Shown here: positions 10,997 to 23,079 of the stretch, in pieces
Layout of the letters: each line of letters begins with the position of its first letter
Position numbering within the stretch: the stretch's first letter is position 1
Origin: Labyrinthula sp. Ha
Lineage: Eukaryota; Sar; Bigyra; Labyrinthulida; Labyrinthulaceae
Direction of reading: 5' to 3'
Assembly: GCA_015227615.1 (NCBI GenBank)
Contig: JAALGZ010000007.1
Coordinates: forward strand, 868,001-932,000
DNA: 64,000 nt
Notes under the pieces: model-generated
Seen by the model: the letters and a program-made list of their open reading frames with translations, nothing else
Told to the model about the DNA's origin: nothing
The model's database searches: none
Translations under genes and position numbers: made by a program

Positions 10997-12193
10997 GATT
11001 AATTATATACACAGAATAGTGCATTAAATTCATGCAATTTAAATTTTAAAGTTACTTTGGAACTTTGAACTAGTAAAGAGTATAGATATAATATTTCATA
11101 ACAATTGATTTATCCGCATGGATTAAACACCTATGGAGTTGTGTTTAAAAACTACAACCCTATTAAAGTAGTCATCGTGTTATTGTTATTTTTGTTCATT
11201 TTTTTTTCCTCAAACTAATTGACAAGTACTATTATGCTATTTTTTTGGCTACATTTAGAATAATGCAGCCAAAACTGTTTCCTAGTAACATAACTACCTC
11301 CAGAATATTAAGTATTTTACTATAATGAATACGGAAACTAGTAAGTTTTCTTAGTTCTAACTGAAAGCTTCTATAATTTCCTTGAGATGTTAATAATAAA
11401 AGTATAGCAGAGACTTCTGCTATTGACTTATCATAACGAGCACGCACTAGAGAAACGTATCATTTTGTGGTAAGGATAAAAGGTTACTAAAGGTGTTTTT
11501 TTCAAAACTTATGGAAAAGATACTTTGACGAAGACGCAGCAGAATTGCTGTATCCCAAGTAGATGAGCACCTCGTACTATACAGACTTAAAGAGAGATAC
11601 CTGTGGTGTATATCTATAGTTAGAAAAGAATCGGAAGCTGAATAAGTTCACTCATAAGGCTTTGGTACAAAATATATTCTTCACGGAGTGTTTAGCCTGT
11701 CAAACAGCTTTTAATGCAAGGATCTGTAAAATTTGGAACCATTTATCATCCATGAACCAGTAAAATATTTTTTTGGTCAACTGTATTCGCTATGGTTCAA
11801 TTGTTTTTTCTGAAGGTCGTTGCCTCAAGATTTTAGAGTTATATGACGTATTCTAAAGCAGGACGCTGTTTTTGACTGATTGAAACAACTTACACTATAA
11901 GATGGTTCATGAATCTAATAATTAGAGAACTATTCTATTTTGCAGTTATATCTCACTCAGGCGTCCTTTGTTTGCTGCAATAAAAAAACTTGTTTCTAGT
12001 ATACATATTATATCCAATAGCTAGGAAACGCGCCTTTGGGAAACGTGACAAGGCATTATTGTGACAGTCGAAAATTAAGGTCCCAACTTAGTTATTTGCA
12101 AAACCAAATATATATAAATAAGAAAACTCTGGTGACTGAACGAGAAGCAACTAAAGCTCTCAACACTATTGAACACTAAGCAAAATAAAAAAT
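10997..12193. other. AT-rich gap
   Basis: No convincing coding frame, repeat or RNA gene was seen between the 341-aa gene and the end of the N-BAR gene. Confidence 0.5.
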
Positions 12194-13441
12194 TTAATGC
12201 AGACCCAGGTTATTTTTTTCTATAGAGCTGTTATAAGTCAGTTCACTGCTGTTCTGTTGGCAATCTCTTTGCGAGGTGCTCATTTCATCAAAGTAATCAG
12301 ATAAATCCTTTGCAGCTTCTTCCAACTCCGCTAACCCTTTATTCTTGCTATATGTGCCAAAATCTGAGTACCGGACGGGATCCACCTCGGACTGAATATC
12401 TAAACCTTGGATTTCTAGCTCAGTTTGAGTTTTTGTGGGCTCGCTGAATCTCTGCGGCCCTTGGGGCTCATCCTTTTCAGCCTCACAGAAACTTCTAGGG
12501 ACCTTAGTGGTTTCATAGGTGCTGAACTTATGCTTTTTCTTAAAAGTCTTGGGTAATGAAAAAGAGTCGTGAAACCTGAAGAGTCTACTGACTGAGGCTC
12601 TTGAGGTTTGGCTCTTTTTCATCGGTAACTTATTTTGGCGAAACCTCTTACATATATCTTGGAAAGTTTCTTTTAGCTTATTCTCCGGATAAGTTTCACT
12701 CGCCGGAAGCTTCAAAAAATTATTCTTAACATATTCTATCATGATGCTTTGGACAATCTTGAACTTTTGAGCGACTGGTTTCAATACCTATACAATAACA
12801 CACACAACGGTAGAAAACCTGTTCTTTCTTTGAGAGCTGCTCCGCTAGCTCTTTAAGCACTTCAGAATGGATTGCGTCATATGTTTTTTGAGTAGCCTCA
12901 AGCTTTTTCATTAGCTTTTCCACCTCAGCATCAAGAGCATCCTTACCATTAGCTTGGGCTTTCTTCACTCGACGTCTATAACTCTCTAGATCTATCTTAA
13001 CACCGTTGTGTTCCTGGATTTTTCTTTTTATACTCGGAAAAATTTTGCTTGTTAGATTTATCAAGGGTTGCAAAATTTCATTCAAAACATATGCTTCATA
13101 AGCAGCTGAATAAATAAAAAACTCGTTTTCATCTTCCCTGAAAATAAGAATAAACTGCTGTTTTACCTGTCAAAATATCCTCCAGCTGCTTGAGAAAGAA
13201 AATTATAGCTTGATTTAAAGAATTGAATCGAAACCCTCCTTAAATTTTTTACACTTCTGATACTTTCACTTACTTCCTAAACGTGAAAAACACGGTGTCT
13301 AAGGAATACTTGTTCAAACAGACGAAAACGTACCGTCAAATCCAGAAAATTTTTATCAAACGTAGTTTCCTCAGCTTTAAATACTCGGAGAAGTATATCT
13401 TGATATGCCCTTCTTCTTCGCTTCTTTATTGTTTGCAGCAT
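12194..13441 (-). CDS. N-BAR domain (amphiphysin/Rvs-like) protein, three micro-introns
   Basis: Removing GT-AG introns at 13277-13309 (33 nt), 13138-13166 (29 nt) and 12788-12818 (31 nt) gives a continuous 384-aa protein from the ATG at 13441. The first about 245 residues fit a BAR domain. They start with a basic, amphipathic helix (MLQTIKKRRRRAYQD, then LLRVFKAEETTFDKNF) followed by an RF-LFEQ helix. The second and third helices hold ESYRRRVKKAQANGK and MKKLEATQKTYDAIHSEVL, the hallmark tip-and-arm region of amphiphysin-type BAR domains. Such dimers bind and curve membranes in endocytosis and tubule formation. The tail of about 140 residues is hydrophilic, rich in Ser, Lys, Glu and Gln, and lacks the SH3 domain that ends classical amphiphysins. 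The intron joins restore helical sequence at every boundary. Confidence 0.8.
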
Positions 13442-16400
13442 TTTTCCCAAGAACACATTAAACTAAAACGGAAAAGATTTCACAAGTAGGATTAAGTTCA
13501 GGGAATAGTAAATTGGGTTAAGCACAGTAATGCACCACTGTAGAATAAACACGACTCTTTTGCACCTGTCTGTTATCCCGCTCTAAGATGGCAAAAATCT
13601 AAACGCCTTACCCGTTGAACCTAAGTAATTATTAGAAGATGCAAAACGTAGCTTAGAGAAGTTGCGACTCTGCAAGGTAGATATGTTTCTGGAGACCATT
13701 AAATCTCCCCGAGAACTTCTAAAGAAGAGTATATCCTTAGACATGTCTACACAAAAAGTAAATAAGCACTTTTTTTCTCTGATATTGTATAGTATAAACA
13801 TTACCAGGGCCGCTGAAAAGCTTCAGGAAAAAATTTAATCATAAATGATATTATAGTGTACATCGCCAAGAAGCTTCTTTAGTATAGTTTGTTTCTCAAA
13901 ATAATGCGTTTCGCTGCTCGCTCATCTTTAAGTTGAACCAATAAACAATTATTTTTGAAGTAGGGCCTTTTTGACTTCCTCTTTTGAGTAGAGGCAATGA
14001 GCTACATCATTATACTGTGCGCTTTTTGCTAGCACAACTCAAGACCCCAGTAAGATTTCCGTGGAGCGGTGAACAAAAAACTCAGCAGATCAGGAAAAAA
14101 CAAAAATGATGCCAGTTACAGCATCCCTTCCTTTGTAGCAATACTGCAAGCCATCTGAGAAATAATATGAGATATAAAGAAATACGAATATATTCTAAAT
14201 AACTTCTCAAGAACTGAAAGAAGGCATCTCCCATGGGACAAACGTTTATATTTCATTCTTTTTTGCATAGATGGTCCATTTCATAAGTTATATTAAATGC
14301 CTTTGGGGCTCAACTCAAGAATTAATCTGGCTCAATAATCCAAAAAAATAAAAGTCATTACATGTAAAAGTATTTTCATGCTTTTCTTAGCCTTAATATC
14401 AGTGGTCTAATAAAATAGTTAATTAGTTATACTAGTATTATGCCATAAGGGGATTTATCTCTATAGTATGTATTTTGCCCACATAGGTCTTAAGTAATTG
14501 AAATAAAAATAATAAAAAAGATAAAATTTAAAGATTCAGTCAATAGATGAAGTTATTACAAGAAGCATACCTATAAAATATAAGAGAGCGGGCCACAAAG
14601 CGCAAAAAACATAAAGAGAACAGTTAATAGCTGAAGAAACTATTAATTATATTCAGACATTGCACCGGCTAAGGAGTTTTATTTACTGCGAAAAACCAAG
14701 TTCTAGACAGTTTTATTGAGTCTCACTTTCATCATGGTTTAAAAGGTACTAAAAAGTTCTACGAAATATGTTCAAAGAAGAACTCAAACTTAGTTTAACT
14801 TGTTTACTTTGAATTACCATTTTTCCAAAGAGGAACATCTGATCTGCAAATGTGTCTAAGCTTAATAATAAGTAATCTATACCCCAACATCTTTACATGA
14901 GCCGGTAAATTTGTCGGACGTAAGTTTCCATTACTATGCCATATCAGCTGCAACGCTATTGATAATGGTAGTAAAAGTCGGTTTTTAGGATCTAGAATAT
15001 CTCTGGAGGTCATTTTGATAACCAAAAAATACTTGACATTTCTAATTCTTAGAAAGTAAGTTAGTTTAAGCTTTGGACACCTTCATAAGTAGCATAATCA
15101 ATAATAAGACAAGTAAACATAAGAACTCACTAAGGTATCGAGATGTCATATCCGCCCCTCCAACCAATCTCCAGAGAATTCAGTGTTAATTTAAACATTA
15201 TATTCTAGGTAGTTAGTTCAAGTGTTGAAACACAACTTCATTTGTACTAACTTTAGTCTGTTTATATTCTTACTTACGTTCAATTTCCACTATTTGAATA
15301 TTTAAGATTTTTGTTGCTTCTATTGGGTATGAGTTGTGCTGTGCGCACAGAGTAGATACCTTGTAACCAGACACCATATTTGGGTCATATTATCTTTTTT
15401 ATTGGAGAACATGTCTGTGTACCACTAACTGTTAATAAAGTTTAATTTAACAGATGAATTCTAGTTCTATAAGTTTGTTCGCATCTATCCACTATTTTAG
15501 GTGTTAGAATTATGTTACGTCTCTACTTATGTAAAGCGGTTTCTTTGACTTCTCTGGTTCATTCGACTTGTTAACCATTTATTCAAAAGTCCAAATAAAT
15601 TTAGTCTCTTCTTTTAATATTGGGACATTACTCCTGCAGGGGGGGGATCCTGCTTGTTTTATGTCGCTCTAAATTTTAGTCAACTGTTTTGCATGTTTGT
15701 GATATGTTTTATGCAGAATCGATACTTATTTAGAATTGTGAATAAATGTTGCCTCATAAATATTATTGTAGTTTTGTTTGAAGAGTTGAATCAATTCATA
15801 TTTTCACTTAGCTCAATCTTTATATTGTCACCCTTTTCTAATACAATTATCTTTTCTTTTGATTAAAAGTTGCAATTAATATTGCTTTATTATTTCATTT
15901 AGACTCGGTACTTTATCACCTGATCATGGATTATAAACAAAGAAAAATCTTACGTAAAAAAGAGATTGATGTTTGCTTTGAGCATTGCATCAATGCTCGT
16001 AGATCCTTGGTTGTTGTTTGTTATCCCACGTGGTCAAGGGTAAATATCCTTTTTTTCTTTTAAGTACCGGACGCAAGATTCACTGGGGGGTTCTTCGTAC
16101 CAGCTTCTTGATGCCAGACACTACCAACTGTATTTATTTAAACAGTGTTCTCTATGCATTTAATTGTAATTTTACTTGTATTAGCTTCATCGGAATAAAA
16201 TATTTAAGCCTGATATGCTGTACGCTTAAGTTGATTATATAATAGCCTTCTGTCTAAGAAGCTACGTAAATCTTTGAAAAGTAATTAGTTATGTTAGTTT
16301 GTTTTAAAAATTTCAGGAACTTCTTTTGTTTAAATCTTTAATGAATGTTGACATTAGCCATTAATAGCTTAGAAAGAAAGTATCAGACTTCACATATGCC

Positions 16401-19333
16401 ATGTTTCCACATCCCTTCCAATAATCTTAATTCTACTCATGCTCTACAACTACATCAGTATTTTTCTACTATAGTTGTTCAATTGATGTGTACTTAGTAA
16501 AGAGAAAGTAAAGTAGTATGGCATTCGGCCCAGATGCCTTTATGACAGCAATGGAAATTATCTTAAATCAGTGTTCTCCGGGTTATTTTATTTAACTATA
16601 TGTCTCACATTTTTTACACTATTTTGTTTCTCTACAATACATCTTGGAATATGTCAAACGTGGGGTAATTGCTTCTGCAATATATTCATCCCGTTTAAAC
16701 TTTGTGTTTAATGTGCATCTTGAAAGATAATTTCACCAAGGTTGATAAAGTGCACTTAGGTAAGCCATGTACACACCTCTGGTTATTCGGACACCTATAT
16801 CTTTAGTTAAGAATAACATTCCTTCTCTTTCTCACAACATTTCTTTTGAAAGAAATTTTAAGAAAATAGTACTGTGATGCCATTAAGGTTAGGTGACATA
16901 GTAAACAGTTTGATTGATTTTACCTTTAGCGAAAGCTAGTTTGATGATTTTTTTCTATGTCTAGGAGATAATGCCTCCTGGTTAACTGTACTTTAAGATG
17001 ATGCAACAATCTGATTGTTATGGAGTATTCTTATGCGATTATATTGTATTTTATTTCTCATAAAATTAGCTACCAATATTTTAGATATTGCTAAAACTTA
17101 TAAAAAGCTCTTTACTATTTAGCTTGTGCTTTTACTTTAGCACTATAAGTATTTTTCATGATATCTAATCATCCCAATGTTTCCCTATATCTTTTGAAAC
17201 TTTATTTTTTAGAGTTCCAATGAAGAAAGCTAAAATTCTATAGTACCCTACCTCAAATACATGACCTCTACAGTTCTTCATACCTGTAAGAGTATTCTAC
17301 GTGAGAACATTAATGCTCGAAAGACATCTCACTCCTATTCTGAATGTTCCCCAGTGATGTGTTTTTTATTTTAGATGTTCAGCTACGATTGAATCGATTA
17401 CTTGATAAAATTATCCCCGTATTACATGTATTCTCAATATATATATATATCTTATAACTCTTACAATTCTTATAAATTAGTACAAGAAACTTTCAACATC
17501 AAATCCACTTGGTGAAGTGTTTACCTTTAGCACAGAAGTAAATATATTGGTCTGTTGTTCTTAACAAACCTTTTCCATCTTTTTGTATTTATTTAAGTAG
17601 GTTGACGTAAAACTCGGCTTTATGGTGAATAATAAGCAAGCTTTATTACTAGCAATTGCTACCTTAACTGATTTAACAGGTCACAGATGCTTTTATTAAA
17701 TCAAAGGCACAATGTTGATGACAAGATATTGACCTGGCTAGGGTTGGTTTAGTAAGCCCAAAGTCAGTCGATAACATATGTCATACCATTTATATATGGG
17801 ACAAAATATCGGGCGACTGTATCAAAGTAGATTGCTGCTAGAAACTCTCTCTGTGTTTACCCTTTATATCACTTCTGCACTGTACCCATTAACTATTGCG
17901 CTTGTTCCTCCTCGTATTCTTCCGTAAAATAATTACAGCTTCAATATTAATCTATTCTTATGCCCAAATTTCTATGTGTTGTTCAAGGTGGAGAGAAAAT
18001 TTTTGTAGTCCGGGGGTTGGCACCTATGGTATGGATCGCGCATACTGGTTACTGGTAGTTCCCTTTTTCACTAAACTGTTGAGCGATTTACTCTGCTCTT
18101 AACTCACCATGCCTCGTGTACGGTTCGATTAGTGAGAGTTGAATGTAATATTCACCATCGTTCTAGATATGTTAACAGAAAATAGTTAAAACATTCTAAA
18201 ATATTTTAAAATTTGCTTATATAGTAAATATAACGAGCTTCACAGTGCTAGTTACAGGAAATATATAACTGTTAAACCATGTGTATTTCATCTTATTTGA
18301 CCTTACATAAGTGATAGCGTAACATATTTTGCTCTAGGTGTTGCAGTAGGTTAATAATCTTAAGGTCTAAAGCTTTTACTTATATAGGTGCAAATGTTTT
18401 GTTAATGTTAAACCTTGGTGGTATGGATACCAGGATGATTTGCTATGGGGAAGAGCCTATTGTTGACGACCATCTGCACTATATGAGTCACTAGTACTTT
18501 CTAAGTTATTCTAGTTGGCTAGAATTTTATTTTGCCCTTGTTACTAAAAAAATCTGTTTTAAAATAAAACTTTAAAATTCTGCAGAAACAACATTTCTTG
18601 CTCTAACTACCACTGAATTCATAGTCACCAAACATTACAAGCAAAGTTAAAACAAAATGCTTGTTGACTTGAATTCCTTGGGGAGTTGAAAAATATCTTC
18701 TAGGCAAGCGATAAAAATTCTTGGATTTGGCTTTGTAAATGCTAAACTCTGTAAGGGACGCTTCTTGTTCAGCTAAGGCCATACTATCTAGGCTAGTTGA
18801 CAAGCCTAATGACCCAAAGGAATTTCCATATCAAGAATAATGAACCCAGATTTGCCCAATCGCATATTCTTATGATAGCAACCAAGATTTTTTTTTGCGT
18901 CATTGAACGAATCCAGAAACTGGGTGCACTAATTTTGATTAATTATTTTATTATGTTCTAGTCAACGCTATATCCTTAAACTAAATGCAAATTTTTGATT
19001 GTATATGCTGAAACAAAGGGTCCATTTGAGAGATGCAGACAATGATCGTAATAATTGAAGATGTAGTGAGAACTAAACTATTGTTGGGATTTAGCTTTTC
19101 TATAAAACTCTGTCGAGGATTCAGGTTTCGTGCAAAGAAAGACTCAACTCCTCTGGGAAGGAGTATTCTAGGATTCTGACCAAGGATTCATAGGACGAAA
19201 AACCTACTCACGCTATACTTAAGAAACTTATCTTTTTCAACAGCTTGAAGTTGTATTTTCCTGCTTAGGCCGGGCAGTTTCGAATAAGTTTATGTTTCTT
19301 GTAGTTTTTTATACAAAACGACTTCATTATCAG
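13442..19333. other. Long gene-poor gap with possible exon fragments
   Basis: AT-rich sequence with no large frame. Minus-strand text at 13583-14150 looks partly coding: one frame ends SRNFSKLR, a 27-nt GT-AG intron fits at 13621-13647, and STGKAFRFLPS ends in TAG. The upstream joins could not all be resolved. A minus-strand open frame at 14804-15025 has protein-like composition but no known motif. A run of eight G lies at 15639-15646. The rest shows nothing recognisable. Confidence 0.4.
19326..19333 (+). repeat. hAT target-site duplication, left copy
   Basis: The octamer ATTATCAG lies directly before the left end of the large hAT element and is repeated exactly at 26267-26274. Eight bases is the duplication length made by hAT transposases. 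Confidence 0.9.
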
Positions 19334-19347
19334 TAGGGTTTCTTAAC
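19334..19347 (+). repeat. hAT left terminal inverted repeat
   Basis: TAGGGTTTCTTAAC is inverted exactly at 26253-26266. Beyond 14 bp the match becomes imperfect and turns into arrays of ACGGTAA-type subterminal motifs. Confidence 0.9.
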
Positions 19348-19392
19348 AAAACGGTTGACCGTTAGTTAACGGTAAGGATTTTGTTAACTCTG

Positions 19393-19421
19393 CTTACCGT
19401 TATTACCGGTAAGCAAAATTG
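19393..19421 (+). repeat. hAT subterminal 29-bp repeat, left copy
   Basis: An identical 29-bp block occurs in the same orientation at 26189-26217. It holds an inverted core, CTTACCG-TTATTA-CCGGTAAG. Next to the left copy, GGTAAGGATTTTGTTAAC matches the complement of the sequence beside the right copy. Such clusters are typical binding sites for hAT BED-finger transposases. Confidence 0.85.
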
Positions 19422-19983
19422 AAGTCTTAGCGGTAAACAAAATTACCGGAAAATTAACGGTAATTTTGTTAATTTTGCTAAGTAACGGTACGTACTGGTA
19501 TATTTTTGGGAAATTCAGCAAACACCAAATCTTCTTTTTCTGTTCAAAGTCAAAACCAAACAAGTCCAGAAAAACCCCTTGTGCGAACAAAAAAGGTAGT
19601 GCAAAAAGAAGTAAAAGCACGTTTTAAACAAGAAGAAGGATAATTTGCTCCTCGAAGGTTCAAAACTATCTGTCTTCTACTTGATGGAGATTTTGGTGAG
19701 CTGCAATGTCTGGGAGAAGTATTTGAGTGAGAGGAGAAAAGCTAAAATTAACTCAAAGTAGAAGAAATCGGCGAAATGAACTGAAATGACACTAGAGTAA
19801 TGTTTTTTAAGCATAATTCTAGCTTTTTGTGTGTTAAATCTTCAAAAAGAGGTCAATTTTATAATTAAATTTGGATAGGAAACAAGTAAAAATTATGAAA
19901 AAATATTTTTCAATAGTTAAAAATGGGAGAAAACCTGCGCTAACAGATTAAAGAACCCAAAAAAACCTAATTAGATAACTTTT

Positions 19984-22134
19984 CTATAGCTTCATCCACT
20001 CTCTTGCATTCATCCTCATCATAAAAGTTTCATCAGACATGTTCTCTTTGCCTCTATATTCAAAACGACCATGAGAAAAGGCTCTTTCAGAGCTAACACT
20101 GCTCGTTTGAATAGCGAAAAACTTTCTAGCTACCTTTGCAACCGTTGGAAACCTCTGTTCAGCATTTTTCCACCATGCCAAAATGTCAACATTTCCCGCA
20201 ACGCCGTCAACATCCAAGTAACGCAACAACTCTCCACGGCTTGGCTCAATATTTCTCACTGTTCTCGAACTTTGTACATCTTCAAACAACAAGCTAAAAT
20301 CCAACTTGCTCTTCTTCAAAACTTGAGTCACTGGAACATCATCATCTAAACTCTTGGCCTTATCCATCTCTAGCACCACTTCTTCAACAACATCCTTGAA
20401 CTCATCACTTTCTCGAGGAGCAGAAAGCTTACACCTCTTGTCTAAAAGTGATGCGATCTTAAAAATGCGTGCCTGTTCAACTACATCCGTGTACTTTTGA
20501 AGGTAAGTGTCTACGACGTTGTCAACTCCGGTTTTTACTTTGACCATGAAATCTACAAATTCTTCGCCATACTTTTCGATGTTTTCAACTCGGGAGCTTT
20601 CAAGAACAAAATATTGCAACATGTTCTTGGTTTCTAAAAACTTTTCCCTGATCTTGTTAAATATCAACATTCGAGCGGATATTGTTACAGACGTCTCCGA
20701 AGAACACAATTTTGTCATCCAGGGCAAGTCATCAAGTATAGATACAATAACTCCAAATCGAACAAAAGAATTCTTCTTCAACGCAACTGCTTTGTAATCT
20801 TGAACTAAACGTTTGCAGTTGTACTTTCGATCAAAAGCAGCTAGAGACTCATCATCTTCTGGCAAGTTCATATTTATCCGCAACAAAGAGCTTTCCCGTT
20901 CGATGAAACCTTTCAGCATGAAGTGTTGCGAGTCCCAACGTGTCTCGCTATCCAAAGGGGGAAAAGTAACATGCTTCTTTGGGATATTCAAGTCTTCGCA
21001 CAGCTTTCCTCTAATTCTTTGTCTTTCACCTGCATTTTTAAAAAAAAGAATGTACTCTCTAGCTTCTTGCACATATTTCTTCAACGGTTTCAAAACAGCT
21101 TTTGTAAATAAGTTGATGACATGAGCTAAACATCTAACATGGAAATCTCTTCTTGGAGCTGAACCAACCATAGAATTATCCTCAATATCCTTTTTTATCA
21201 AGTTTCTTACTTCCTTAGCTGTTGAGATCATCTCTGTAGCGTTATCCGTAGTTAAGCTGGTGATGTGTGGGAGAATATTGAACTTCTATAAGACGTTGAC
21301 AATCAGAGCGGAATTGTTCTTGCTGTTCTTCTTTTCATATTGACGTTCGATTGAAAGGCAGCAAGTCTTCAGCATCCAGTCTTTGTTTATGTAGTGACAC
21401 GTTATCGCAATAAACCCAGCACTTCTAAGATTCGACCAACCATCACAAGTAAGTGCAATAGGCGCCACTTTAACCTGCTCCTAAAGTTTCTTCCTAATAA
21501 GATCTTCTTCTTTCTGGTTTTCCCTGGTCAACATATTTTTCATAGCATCCTTCGAAACTCCTTGGTAGTCCGGGAGGAATAATTGAAACATTTTGACCAC
21601 AGACGGATCTGAAAAAAAATTAAAAGGAAGCTTCTTCTTCTTGAGGCAAATAAGCTGTTCTTTCTTCAGTTGTTCCACTGCAGTCGTATACGCGTCATTT
21701 CTGTAAACTCTTTTCACAAGCTTTTGAGTTGCGTTTAAACTTCCAAAGAAATCTTCTATATTATTCTGATGTTTTTTAAGTGCTTCCTTGCAGACTTTAA
21801 GGACGTGATTTTGAAGGCCTGTAGTTCCACTGCTGCTCTTGTGCTTAACTTGCGCGCCACATTCCTTACAAACTTTTACTCCTTGCAACTTATCATCATC
21901 GTAAAAATACTTGTGCCATTTACTGCGCTTCTTTCTCTTGGAAACTGCTATCTTCTTTACATGCTTATCTTTGGCTATAACGTCTTTAACAGGTCCTGGA
22001 TCTTGAGCGGATAAAGTTTGTGAACCAACTAATTCTTCGTTTCTTAAATTCAATTGCTGAAATGTGTTTGAAAGTTCATCTTCCTGTGTCATATCATAGA
22101 CGGCAGTAGGCTTCATATAATTCTCCATACTCAT
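19984..22134 (-). pseudogene. hAT transposase, BED finger and dimerisation domain, two in-frame TAG stops
   Basis: One continuous 717-codon frame from the ATG at 22134 to the TAG at 19984-19986. Residues about 70-116 form a BED zinc finger: WHKYF, then Cys89 and Cys92 (KVCKEC), His110 and Cys115. The middle holds the DDE/RNase H-like catalytic region, including LTCDGWSN and later ETRWDSQHFML. The C-terminus carries the hAT dimerisation signature (WWKNAEQRFPTVAKVARKFF, then SSVSSERAFSHG). The frame is interrupted at codon 218 (21481-21483) and codon 283 (21286-21288), both TAG. No 25-35-nt intron can remove either. As written the enzyme is truncated, unless TAG is read through or the stops are private to this copy. 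Confidence 0.9.
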
Positions 22135-22866
22135 ATTTATCTGTGTCTTATTCTTTGCTTTCTTCGGTATTTTTGGTTCTTGCTTAATAAGTTTTTGCGA
22201 ATAACTAAGAAATAAAAAAGAAGAGTGACGTACTTACTAAGTTTTTTTTACGTTTCCGAGTCCAGTTTATTGCTATTTCCGGTACTTCCTAAAGAATAAT
22301 AAGAAGAAAATGACTGGTTTTTCTTTCATCATTTTCCGACGTATTGTTTTTTGGTTAAATTTTGTTTTTTCCTATGCTAGTTAACCAATACACTTGTTTA
22401 ACTGTCTTTAAATATTAAATTCCACAGAAGCTTCTGAGTGTGCAAGTTTTCTAGTGCTACTTAATAAAACAGTTAAAAGTTTGCACATATTTTACCCTGT
22501 AAAGTCCAGAGGAGTGTTAAATACCACACGTAGTTGTGACTTACCCAGAGACCAGGCCCAAGCTGTACGAGGAAAGTTAGCAAACTTACCGTTAGAAGAT
22601 GATAAAGGAGAAACCAAGGTATATTGGATTCCAATAACTTGTTGATAAGTAGCTTGGTTGTTCTAAGAAGTTTGTCTAAGAATATAGGGATGTTAACGGT
22701 AATACTAGTTTTAGCATAAAAGAAGCTTGTTTTCTCTGCTACAACAGGGACACAAATAAAATGACAATAAATATAAATACGTATGAAGATAGAAAATACG
22801 AAAAACAATTCTTATTTAGTTAAAGCTTATACAATGTTAAGTTTATCAAATTCTTCTAAAACAGAC

Positions 22867-23079
22867 TCAGGAATTTTTTTTGAGAAACTTTAGAGCTTTC
22901 AATTTGCTCCTATTTCTTTCTGAATTTAAATTTGCTTTGATCTCAATTCCACTGTAGAATGCTTTCCTCGCTCTTCTCTGATTCTTCTTCAACTTCAATC
23001 TTTTCTCTACTTCAACTTCTTCTGCTTCTAACTTTGAAAAGCTTTGTTTTTCCGGAGACTCTTTACCAGTTGCTTGCAT
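22867..23079 (-). CDS. Small basic ORF inside the hAT element, unrecognised
   Basis: A 70-aa ATG-started frame, very rich in Lys, Glu and Arg (SKLEAEEVEVEKRLKLKKNQ, then RRARKAFYSGIE), predicted to be helical. It lies within the transposon about 730 bp upstream of the transposase and on the same strand. It may be a second element-encoded protein or a captured piece of a host nucleolar or ribosome-biogenesis-type gene; no family was recognised. Composition differs from the AT-rich DNA around it, which favours real or recently real coding sequence. Confidence 0.4.
   Translation of the reverse strand: MQATGKESPEKQSFSKLEAEEVEVEKRLKLKKNQRRARKAFYSGIEIKANLNSERNRSKLKALKFLKKNS

Noticed and set aside
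15639-15646. Run of eight G between CTGCAG and GGATCC, looking like a cloning junction
   Set aside because: The surrounding sequence is continuous AT-rich genomic DNA with no vector sequence, so chance is more likely.
17990-18145. Region with a GGTTCGATT motif resembling a tRNA T-loop
   Set aside because: No matching acceptor, D or anticodon stems could be built around it.
20071-21124. Several plus-strand frames across the hAT transposase
   Set aside because: They are shadows of the minus-strand transposase frame.
22473-22808. 111-codon minus-strand frame in the hAT element
   Set aside because: Hydrophobic, low-complexity text with no motif; probably a chance frame in AT-rich DNA.
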